Shown here piece after piece: positions 12,666 to 23,200 of a DNA stretch of 64,000 nt. The position numbers and the translations under genes are program-made. Location: the NCBI GenBank assembly GCA_963969595.1, contig OZ018410.1:30322913-30386912 (forward strand). The letters run 5' to 3'. Numbering within the stretch: position 1 is the first letter of the stretch; every line of letters begins with the position of its first letter. This DNA comes from Neckera pumila (taxonomy: Eukaryota; Streptophyta; Bryopsida; Hypnales; Neckeraceae). The notes below the pieces were generated by a model. The model worked only from the letters and a program-made list of their open reading frames with translations. It did no database searches and was not told the DNA's origin.

Positions 12666-12940
12666 GGCAATCCATTTTTTTGGCACTATGGGGCCAGATT
12701 GCACCATTTCAAAATTGATGTCTACTTTTCATTAGATAAAAGTAATCTTTTTTTGCCAAATTTTTTCCATTTCTATAAAAAGAATGAGGATAAAGTTGCC
12801 AAATTTAGATTAAAAACTAATTGAAAAGTAGTTTTTTTTGGTCTTAAGGATTGATGAATGTAGAAATACAATACTTCACTAAATTTCAAGTGATCTCCAT
12901 ATTGGCATTTTTTTTAAAAGTGAAAAAGAGGGGTTGCTCC
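12666..12940 (+). repeat. Dispersed 270-bp repeat, copy 1
   Basis: It starts TTTTTTTGGCACTATGGGG and contains GATTGCACCATTTCAAA, ATTGATGAATGTAGAAAT and a final TTGGCA tract. The same order of phrases recurs at 13325-13600 in direct orientation and at 33907-34145 inverted. No TSD was resolved. Confidence 0.65.
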
Positions 12941-13324
12941 CAGGAAACCAACCTTTTCAGTCCAAATAAACAAATGACACAAGATGTTAAATCTGTCCCG
13001 TAAAGTAGAACTAGTAGGATAAATTTTGTATTCTCTGGGATAGAAGTAATAAATAAAACTATTTTGTGCCACCGAAAGGTTAAGAATAGTCTCTCCCCTA
13101 AAGTCTAGATTTTTTCAAGAATTTGGTGCCTCGGCAGTGGCCCAAACAACCATTTTTTGGTCACTACTCTTGTTTTTGAGCTCCCATTCTCCCATTCTCT
13201 CAAATTTTTTTAAATCAAAAAATTATTTCTAGAAAATAGATTGCATTATGAATCTAAAGGTGGTAGTTTCATCAAATTTCGAGTTATACTCTGCCTTATT
13301 GAAATTTTCAAAGTTAAATGGTGC

Positions 13325-13600
13325 AATCAACCCTTTTTTTGGCACCACGGGGCCAAATTGCACCATTTCAAACTAAGTTCTTACTTTTGCCAAATAAAAA
13401 TAATCTTTTTTTGCCAAAAAATTTCCATTTCTATTGGAAATCTGCATGAAGTTGTCAAAATTGAATGAAAAAGTGCATGAAAATGATTGAAAAGTGTTCT
13501 TTGGTCCCAAAGATTGATGAATGTAGAAATCACAATATTTCACCAAATTTAAGTGATTGCCATCTTGGCACTTTCTCAAAAAGTAATAAACAAGGTTGGT
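13325..13600 (+). repeat. Dispersed 270-bp repeat, copy 2
   Basis: This direct copy of 12666-12940 shares GGCACCACGGGGCCAAATTG, CACCATTTCAAA, AAAGATTGATGAATGTAGAA and the TTTGCCAAA tract. The two copies are clearly diverged, so the duplication is old. Confidence 0.65.
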
Positions 13601-13940
13601 GCAGTGTAATTTATAGTTCATTTTTTTGGATTTGAAACTAATAAATGCATCTTTCGAAGGAAAAGAGAATGATATCAAGAAAATTCACATATAGTTGAAT
13701 ACAAGAGGAGTTTTCTTGAAGATTCTCTAAACTATCCAATCCATCGGATTGAATCTATCATTTAAAGATTAAGGATTATTTTGAAGAGTGCTACTTTACT
13801 TCACTTAGTATATACAAAAGTCTTTTAACTCATTTGGTGGCCAATCAATGTATGTCATATAGGATTCCTTTTCATTCATGAGAAAACACATGTGATTTCT
13901 TTTCATCCAATATTGCCTTGCATAGCAACAGTGAAGGCAT

Positions 13941-15531
13941 CACTATAAGAAAATCAGCATTCTATAACTGCATTTATGACTGCATTTGTAGTCATTGTGG
14001 ACAACTATGACTGTTTCCATTTTTTTGCCACTACAGTCATTGTGGACAAGTCCTTTATATAAATGACTGGAGTTTAATATCACCAACGAATTTGGACTTG
14101 GATGAAGAAAGGATGATATGGTCTACACAGCATTTAGGTTTAGGGACAAAATTTTTTGGAAAAGTCGGGCAGTTGCCCATTTTTTGAAAAATTTGGTCCA
14201 TTGCTGCTGATGTGGACCTCTGAGTGAGTCATTATGTAGTCATTCTATAGTTGTGAGGGAGTTGAGTTGACCAATGCAAGGGTGACACGTGTCCAGCCAT
14301 TCTTTAGTTATTGTTGCAGTTTTATCTTCAATGCACGAATGACGCTTTTACACGTGTCCAGTTATTTTATTGTCATTTGTAGGTGGTGCTTTCAAGATTG
14401 TCATGTCATTTATAAGTGACACACATATGAATACATTCAAAGTTTCATAGCAATACCCCACATACCAATACAATATATCATATACAATACACCAAATACA
14501 ATACATCATACAATATACAATATATTTGGTTTATATATCTTGTCTGACATCCAAATCCACTTAGTGGGTAAGTATGGAGTGATGAAATGATAAGACTTTT
14601 ATACAAGTGGGGTAGTAGTAGGGAAGACAAACAATGTGGGATATGTAAAATGCAAGAATTGTGTCACAAATAATATTTTAGATTTCTACACCTCAATGAG
14701 GTCTAAAATTAATCTACATTTTGAGCCTCAAATCAAAAGTTATAGACAAATTTGCTAAATGGATTGGAAATGATTGCCTAAGTATTATAGTTTACACTTG
14801 GGCTTTGCAGTCATTTTTGAGTAATGTTGTAGTCGTTCATGGAGGTACAGGCAATCATTGTGCATTCGGAGTGCAACTGATCTATGACTAAGACGGGGGC
14901 CCGCAGTGCTTCAGAGGTCCACGTCACGAATTGTCACCTAAAGACGACTTGTTAGCACAAGCTGCCTCTTAGGGACCTAGGCTTTGTCTTGTTTTTACCC
15001 TTGTACTTACACCGTTTCATGTGCTTTAACAAAGGAAAAAAAAAAGATCTGATGTCTTTATATGACTAAGTTTCAACTTTAGTCTCCGTATATTGTATTC
15101 ATATTAAAATTAAAGACCTCTGGATGCCTTCTAGTAATATCCCTTGAATGTACATTACTTCACGCCACAATTCATTGGAATTGCATTAGACAGTCATTTC
15201 CTAGTGGCGCTGTAGTCATTCCCTCAGTCAAATACAGTTACACTGCAGTCATTCAATAACTAGGGTATGATTGAGTAGGTGGATGGAAGGGTTCACTTGT
15301 CTTCATCATGGCATCCAACGATACTGTCACTAAAAAAGAGCGGATGAACGCACTATATAGAGACCCTGACAACAAACTTCATCTGGTCTCCTACAAAATG
15401 ACTGTTGAATGACTACCCTTCACTACAAGAGCTAGCTGATGTGAAATAAGGGAGCTCTAGTCGTAGCATAGTCATATAGGACACCTAGTAATACTTGAGT
15501 CGGTTGTGCCGGACAGCTTTTTCTTGTAGTG
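13941..15531. mobile_element. 1.6-kb non-autonomous CACTA element
   Basis: The left terminus is CACTATAAGAAAATCAGC and the right terminus is GCTTTTTCTTGTAGTG, with 3-bp duplication CAT at 13938-13940 and 15532-15534. Subterminal regions at both ends carry many copies of a short motif around GTAGTCATT/CAGTCATT (for example near 13985, 14035, 14235, 15190 and 15220), as expected for transposase-binding repeats of CACTA elements. No transposase ORF is present, so movement would need a partner elsewhere. The interior has a short ATACAAT-rich tandem tract near 14455-14525. Confidence 0.85.
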
Positions 15532-15625
15532 CATGCCGTGTAAGTTAACCAATCCTTTCTTGGACAGATCTCTCTGTCGGGTGAAGTGGTCCTAAATTCC
15601 TAATATTAGGAAAGTACCCCCCCCA

Positions 15626-15801
15626 TTGAAACAATATTGTTTCATAGGGCCCGTAGTCCAATAAAGAAACTTTACTGAGATAGTACTGCAACAGTATAGT
15701 TTCAATGGACCCATTGAAACTATACTGTTGCAGTACTGTCTTAGTACTGTAATAGTAAAGTTTCTTTACCGGACTGCGGGCCCTATGAAACAATATTGCA
15801 A
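15626..15801. repeat. Long foldback (inverted repeat), about 80-bp arms
   Basis: Arms of about 80 bp are inverted around a 2-bp centre at 15709-15710. The inner stem has CAGTATAGTTTCAATGG against CCATTGAAACTATACTG, and the outer stem has ATAGGGCCCGTAGTCC against GGACTGCGGGCCCTAT. A few mismatches and bulges interrupt the stem. It could be a foldback MITE or a young hairpin small-RNA source. No TSD was resolved. Confidence 0.75.
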
Positions 15802-15815
15802 CAACACTGACACAG

Positions 15816-15837
15816 TGGGTGGGGTGGGGTGGGGTGG
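15816..15837 (+). repeat. G-run tract with quadruplex potential
   Basis: Four consecutive G-runs of 3-4 bases are separated by single T residues (GGGTGGGGTGGGGTGGGG). Such spacing is a textbook G-quadruplex pattern. It lies just beyond the foldback and just before a TTAA-flanked element. Confidence 0.6.
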
Positions 15838-15863
15838 TAGTTCCAGATGTAACTTAACTTTAA

Positions 15864-16836
15864 CCCCAAAGTGACAAAGAGGACAGAAAGTGTCCTCGTA
15901 GAGTTTCAAGTCCAGTTCAAAGTGCTGTAACTTTTGCATTCAAGGTCCAAATTCAATAAGACTTGTTGGTCAAGTTGCATTCTCCCTTCTAGTTTGTATG
16001 ATAAAATTTTCAAATCAATCCGAGATGTATTGATTTTTTGGAAGCCAATCAAAGTTCACAACTTCAATTTGAATTCACCAAATTGCATTTTAGGGCTGCA
16101 ACTTTGGGGCCTTGTATCTCCTTCATCCATTGCTCATTTTCAATAAAATTTGTTAGATTTTGTTCCCCTTGAAGTATAATTATTGTGGTAAAGTTTTCAT
16201 GTCAATCCAAGTTGTTTTGAATGTTTGGGAGCAATTCGAAGTTCAAAATCCTGCCATTTTTGGAGTGTAGTGAACTTAGTTTGTCGTCTTGTTTCTTCTT
16301 TATACAAAGTCCATTTTCAAAAATTCTTTTTGAAAAAGTTGTGCATACTAGTCTAGTTTTTGTAGCTAAAATTTCATGTTAATCCAAAAATTAATGAGTG
16401 ACTGAGAAGCATTATAGTAGAAGGAGGTTCAGCTTTTGATGTGTTTTCTGCAATTTTTCTTACTAATTTTTGACATTTCAAAGCCGTTTTGTAGACACAA
16501 TGAGTCAATTGAATGAATTTTTTTTTCACCAATGTATTTATATACTAGTTTTGAATCTTTTTGTAGTGTAAAGTTTTTTCATTTGAGTAGGTTTAGATAT
16601 CAAACTTCACCTCCAAATGTGTTTTTGGGAAATTTTCAGCATCCATTTTCAACACTAAAACATTATGATCTTGCAATCTATGTGGCCAAATGACTTCAAA
16701 TTTTGTACATGTCATCGACAACATGTACACTACAAGATTGTACGGTTGAGATTTGTATAACTTGAAGACATTTAGATCCATAAAGCTTCAAAGCAATGAT
16801 GTTTTTGAACCCCAAAAATTGAATGTCACTTTGGGG
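15864..16836. mobile_element. 973-bp TTAA-flanked TIR element, CCCCAAAGTGACA subtype
   Basis: Perfect 13-bp terminal inverted repeats CCCCAAAGTGACA and TGTCACTTTGGGG are bounded by TTAA at 15860-15863 and 16837-16840. The inside is a degenerate tandem array of about three units near 180 bp, each with a GTAACTTTTG/GCAACTTTGG start, an AATTCAATAA phrase and a TTTTCA..TCAATCC phrase. No coding capacity is present. The ends and TTAA site relate it to the CCCCTAAAG family found elsewhere in the window. It ends about 370 bp before the NRPA2 start codon, so it sits in the promoter region. Confidence 0.75.
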
Positions 16837-16956
16837 TTAACCAAATCTCCAGTCGGTTTCGTCAACGAAAAGAAATAGATGAAAAATCCAAAACCTCCAG
16901 GTTATCATCCATACACTCGGGTATCAATAGAAAGCCCGAGCTCCCTCTCTCTCGTT

Positions 16957-16976
16957 CTAGGGTTTAGGGTTTAGTG
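16957..16976 (+). promoter_or_regulatory. Telo-box in the NRPA2 upstream region
   Basis: CTAGGGTTTAGGGTTTAG follows a CT-rich tract about 240 bp before the start codon. Telo-boxes (AAACCCTA) are known in plant promoters of ribosome-biogenesis and translation genes, often near the transcription start. That fits a polymerase I subunit gene. The promoter role is inference. Confidence 0.6.
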
Positions 16977-17191
16977 CAGCTTGCCAGGAGCACGCTCGAG
17001 TGCTCTGTGCCTTCGGCTTGCACCAGATTTTATTCGGACCATCACCATTTCACGTCACGCATTCCTTATTTGTAAATTTCTGCGTTCGTGCTGTCTCATA
17101 TTTGTAAATTGCTGCGATTTTGGTACGCTTCGGGCAAATTTCCAGTGTCTGAGTTTTGCATAGCAGAGAGAAAGACTGAGTGAGCTTGGGA

Positions 17192-17197
17192 ATGTGA
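17192..17197 (+). promoter_or_regulatory. Minimal start-stop uORF (AUGUGA) before NRPA2
   Basis: An ATG immediately followed by TGA ends 10 nt before the NRPA2 start codon. It is the only upstream ATG I find between the telo-box and the start codon. Start-stop uORFs can stall or recycle ribosomes. Whether it is in the transcript depends on the unknown 5' end. Confidence 0.45.
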
Positions 17198-17207
17198 GCG
17201 CGTGGTC

Positions 17208-20200
17208 ATGGTGGGGCGCTGCGAGAGCGGTGGAGGCTCAGGAGCGATCGACAGCAGCATGGCTTCCACACCAAGATTTGGCACGTTCTACAGTGGCCGG
17301 AAGAACGACGAGCTGGATTTGAGCAGCTTGTATGATTTGACTAAACCTCACGTGGAGTCGTACGATTACTTTGTGGAGCGAGGTTTGGAAGAGGCGGTGC
17401 GGCGTTTGCAGCCCGTGGAATTGAAGCATCCCGTTTCAGGGGCAACCTTGCGATATATCCTTCCTCTGTACTTTAAATGAACTTTTCGTTTGGTGAACGT
17501 CCTTAGCTTATGATGGAATTCACCGCATTTGGTTGCACAACTATTGAAGATTGAGTGATAAACAGCTCAATTATAAATTTTTGGTAATGTTTTTGATACC
17601 TCGGGTTTTGAAGTTAATTGTATGCCCAGCTCAGAGGGGTTGAACTACTGATTAGGGTCTTGCCGAGGAGTAAGGTTTAGAAGCGTCATTTTGATTTTCG
17701 AATTTTGTCGTTCTATTCTCCGCCTTCTTATCATTAATTCAACGATTGGTTTTTGGCTACTTTAAAACCTATCAGCGAGGTTTTTGAATTTGTTAGCTAC
17801 TGCATTTTAAGGCCCCTGAACTGCCGTATGGAGGTCTCCCTTTAATACCTTTCGTTAATTTTTAATGGATTTGTTAATGAATTGGAAACCTTGACTGCTC
17901 ACACTGTGGGTTGAGAAGCCTAATGTAAGCCCGCCTATGAAGGACATTGGTAGTCAAGCATTGGATCAGCGCCTTTTACCATCCGAAGTAAGACGTTCGT
18001 AATTCCTTCCTGATCAGTTGAGTCTTGATCTTCCAGTCGATGCCATTCAGGGCTTTCCCTGTCTAGGCACTGGTAATAGACGTTTGCCCCTAGAATGCAT
18101 GTTTTCACTACTAACTTCTTGACAATTCACGCCTTTTACAATTTGCTTAATTTCATTTGAACAAGGGTCGGTAGAGCTCTGTTGGCACTAGCTGTTAATG
18201 TAATAGAAACCAAAGAAATGTTGCTCTCATTTGCTATCATTGTTTTTATTTGCAGTGTCGACTTGCTGGGTTGACCTACCGGGGTATATTTACAGCAGAT
18301 GTATGCATGCAATGGAATAACGGTGTTGTTATCCGGCACAATGTCTCATATGGCAAGATGCCTGTAATGGTGAAGGTGCGATTTTAATCCCTGTTACAGC
18401 GTGGGCTTGTTGTATACTCTGGGTGTATTCTTGCAGTTGTGACCTTCTTTCCTTGTGGTTGACAATTAAATTGGAGTTGAAATTGCAGGGAGCACGTGTG
18501 CCAGTAGGTGACTGTATCGGGACAGAATTTTCTTCATATTCGTAACGCATAAGCCCTTGCATGTTCCAATGTTCATGCCTCTTGTGATCGTGTTTTAAGT
18601 TAAGTCAACTGAAGGTCAATGAAATCATTTGTGGTGTCTTGTGGCATGGCATTACCCAGTCTAGTGTTTGTCATCTTCGTGGATTTGATCAGCGGCAAAT
18701 GGTTGCTGCTAAAGAGGAGGCTACGGAGATGGGAGGGTTAGTTGCTCTACTCGATCGTCAGTTAATTGTTGGTTGATATTCCGTTAACAAATCTGGCGAG
18801 GAAATTCATGTTTTCTTTTGTAACTGTGTAGTCTTCTGTATTTCTATTTTTATTTTTCACATATGTTTCTGTGATGTTAGGGAGTATCCGTGGTTTTCTG
18901 TTCAGTTTTCATTGAATGTATTATTCCATTCTACAGCCAGCTACCTCAGGAAAGCGTTGACGTTTTCTGATTCGTACTTAGTGTTGTTGGGATAAATGAC
19001 CTTGAGTGGCTAGAAATGGTAGGTAATGCTGACTGATGTTATTTCAATTTTTACTGACAGGTACTTTATCTGCAATGGGAACGAACGGATCATCCGACTT
19101 CTTATCATGCCGAAGCGCAATTATGTATGCTTATGACTTGCAACTTCTGACTTGTTCTGCTTGATTATAGCATTGGACTCCGGTCAAAAATCTGTGCTGC
19201 ATTGTAACAGCCTTGACTATAATGTATAACTCCATTCTGAGCGGTACTTGTTCCTTTTCTATGTATGCTTGGTTCTGACAGGTGATTGGAGTTAAGCGAA
19301 GCTCATATAAGAACCGTGGCCCCAACTATTCTGACAAGGGCGTTATGATCAGGTGCAGTGATTATTGTTGAGTATTTTGTTTATCATGAGTTCAGGAAAG
19401 AGCACTTAACTCTATTAAGTTGTTCAGAGGGTGAGGTATGTGAGAATGATCTTGCTGACTTGTGTCTTGAGTTCTTAAAGAACTTTTCAGTTTTTTCTTA
19501 TGATATGAGTGTTACTACTTCATTTTTTGAAGTTTTTATGTGATGATATTATATTGCAAATATGAGGGTGATTGCCAACTCTGTTTGGTCACACATGTTC
19601 GGCAGGTGTGTGAGGTCGGATCAGTCTGCGGTCACAATGAGGATGTACTACATGCAGTATGGGGGTGCTTCACTTGGATTCTCGTAAGCCACTCTCGATC
19701 CTCTTATGGAGTTGTTTATCACGTAGTACGTCGTCACGCACAGTGATCAGGGGGTCAATTCTGAATAGCCACTGAATGTTGCATTGTGTGCCTATATGTT
19801 GCCTAATGACAAGAAATTGTCTCCTTACGACGCTGGCGTTTTGTTACTGACAGGGTTCGGCGCCAGGAATTTCTTATTCCCGTTGGGATCATCTTAAAGG
19901 TTCAGCTTTCCTCTTGGTTAAATGTTCTATAAGTTTAGTCGTATGATGTGATTTATCTGTTTGGTTTTATTAGGCACTGATATCTTGTATCTGCAATGCA
20001 GGCTTTGATTGAGGCAAATGAATTTGAGATTTATGAACAACTGACGGCCATTCAGAGTGAATCTAAAGATACGAAAGGTGCAGTTGGTTCACAATTCGTG
20101 AGCCAAAGGGCAAAAATTGTATTGGAAGAAGTCAGGCAACTCTCACTTTTTACTCGTTTTGACTGCCTTCAATTCCTTGGTGAGTTTCCTCCAGTTTCCT

Positions 20201-23200
20201 CTAAATCAGTGCTGCTGCATCCTGTCATTTGAGTGTGCCTTGTATGCCATGGAATGTCACCTGTAGTTGCTGACTACAATGTATGCCCTATCTATCTTAT
20301 CAGCTAACCGGCGTGCAAGTGGATTTATGCAGGCAATCGCTTTCGGCCAGTCATGGGTCTAGAAGATAAGCATCAACAGGCAGCTTCGGTATTGATTTTG
20401 ACCATTTTATCCGTTCTTTTACGTTGATGGAACTACTTTCAGGGATCGACTTTCAGGGATAGAATCAAGTTTCTACTTAATAGCGAAAACTTGCATTTCT
20501 AAAAGATTGAAATGTGTCTGTTTTCAAGTTTTAACTTCATGGTGATTTGGAATATTGCAAAGTTCTGATGACGTTAGGTAACCAAGAAGTCAATTGCTTA
20601 TCTACATGTTTAGGGTTTAGGGTTTAGGGTTTTAACTTTGTTCAACTTTCTGAAATATGCAGGTGGGTGAACAGGTTCTTGTGGATTATATACTCTGCCA
20701 TCTGGAAAATCCGCGAGATAAATTCAATTTGCTTGTGTACTTCCTCTTACCTGTCTGTTTCGTTTTCAGAAACACTGACGTGTAAATATCCTGTTCATTC
20801 AAGCTAGGCTCTTTCTGCTTCCTAATTATTTCTTGCTCGATTTCAAATATATGAATTTGATTACTGGGCCAAATATTTTTCCTGCCTGTAAAGAGAGCCT
20901 TCTCTTTTGTCGCTATTGTTCATATAGAGTATCTTTTGTGCAGGTTTATGCTACAGAAGCTCTTCGCGTTGGTAGACGGAATGGCAGCTCCAGACAATGC
21001 TGATGCATTGCAAAATCACGAAATTTTACTGCCCGGTCATCTTTTGACTATAGTGGTCAAGGTGTGTTCTGAACTTATCACTTTTGATTTTTTGTTTGCT
21101 CATCAAGGAGCTCTCATTTGGTTTTCCCATAGCAGGAATCACTGTTTCAGTCATCCATCTTGTTCAGGAATTCCCTTATTGGTGCTGTTATCTGTACTTT
21201 TTAATGATCTCAAAGTTTTGGTTCTGGCATCACAACATGTGAAACAGTGTTTGTTAAATGTTTCGAAGTAATATTAAAGAAGCTATAATATAGGACTGAT
21301 TTGCAGGTGTGACTGTCCTGCAGGATCGAATCCAGGATTGGTTGTTGAGAGTTCAGGGGCAACTTCTGAAAGAGATGAAGGAAAAACCTGCTGAGAGTGA
21401 CCTGCAACGTATGTCACAAACCCTGTCCGCTTTTCTGTCTTCTGGAGCGTGAACAATTTTGTTTAAGTAGGACTCATGTTCGTTACAGTTAAACATGTGC
21501 AGAAGGTATTCGAAAAGGTGCCAGCTTCCGATGTAAGTAAGAAGGTGGAATATCTTCTCAACACTGGCAATCTTGTCAGCCAATCAGGACTGGATCTTAA
21601 TCAGGTGTGTTGTGCTGCTGATCTGGATGGTTTTACTAGTCATCAGATGGCAGGAGCATGGCAAAGATTTCATTTTTATTGTAATGCTGCCTGACCTGAT
21701 TGTTTGGATGTTGCGTGTGTCTGTAGGTTGGGGGCTTTACCCTCGTTGCAGAGAAACTGAACTTCCTTCGATACCTTTCTCACTTTCGTTCAGTACATAG
21801 AGGTGCCTTCTTTGCGACGCTCCGAACCACCACAGTTCGCAAACTACTCCCTGAGTAAGTTGTCTCTTCTGGATGTTCTCTTAGTAGTTATCTGCAGTGA
21901 AAGACTTGTATCGTCGTTCTGTGCTTGCTTTACTGATTTGGGGTATTGAATTTTGAGGCAGTTTGCAGCGGTTCCCCATATCTCTTTTGTTCTCTAGTTT
22001 TTCATACTTGCTGAGGTGACTGAAGCTTGCATTACCTTGATGCAGGTCATGGGGATTCATGTGTCCTGTCCACACACCTGATGGTTCACCATGTGGTCTA
22101 CTCAACCATCTTACAGCCGCTTGTCGTAAGTATTTGTTTTCTTTTGGCCATCCTCTTTTGCAGTTGTTTCTGTATTTGTTTGAGTAATTTTCACGTAGTG
22201 TGAATATTAGAAAAAGCCTGGAGTCGGGAACAAGTGATGACGAATTTCACTTTTTGACAAGTTTCTTTGCTTTTTACAGTATTGCGATAAGCCATCGACT
22301 TTTCTTTCTGAACCAAAAAATGCCCTTTTTTCGTAGATATATCGTCAGATATGGACGCACGGGGGAATAAGAAGGATCCTTTTCAGATACGCAAGGCAGT
22401 TACCAAGATACTGGTGAATTTGGGGATGGTTCCCGTGATTCCGAGACTGTCAAATATGTCTCCGCCAGAATATTTGACACTGCTTCTGGATGGCTGTGTG
22501 CTTGGCCATGTATCGACTATAACCATCCCTTCCGTTGTTGATCATCTTCGACGACTTAAAGTTGTGGATGGATCTGAGGTATGAGACTGGCAATGCTGTC
22601 ATCCTGAACCTTACTTTTAGACTGACCTCATGTGTATGAAAGAAAACTGAAGTGGATCAATTCGCAGGTTCCAGCAGACATGGAGATAGCCTATATTCCA
22701 TGCACATCAGTAGGGTCATACCCCGGTTTGTATCTCGCCACCACACCATCCCGTTTTGTACGGAGCGTGAAGCAGATGTTTGGTGATGGTAGCTTGGAGC
22801 TCATAGGGCCCCTTGAGCAGGTCAGTGACCTACTTTCCTGCTTTCTTTTGTGTTTTACGTGTACCGTGATTGCAGCGTCTTCCTACTGCACAGTTCGTGA
22901 TTTCTCTAGCGGTTAGAGAAGCTTGTGCATCTCCTTCTTAGTTCCTCTCTTACTACTATGAACATAATGATTGATGATAAGTTTCTGAGGAGCTGGTCTT
23001 TCTGCAGGCTTATATGGAAATCAAGTGTCCAGGTGGCAGTGAACCTTCTGGCCCCAAGCCAACGCATGAGGAGATGAATGCCACGGCCTTTCTGAGTGTT
23101 GTTGCAAGTCTTACACCGTGGTCTGACCACAATCAGAGCCCTCGTAATATGTATCAGTGTCAGGTAATCACTGGGCCCCGAGCTGCAATGACTGTTCTTC

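Noticed and set aside
17202..17480. Unspliced 92-codon ORF as a separate small gene
   Set aside because: It is exon 1 of NRPA2 read into the AT-AC intron; the last residues after position 17454 do not match the family, while the spliced version does.
21300..21330. tRNA-like TTCGAATCC text
   Set aside because: The sequence is GGATCGAATCC at the start of NRPA2 exon 13; no cloverleaf arms surround it.
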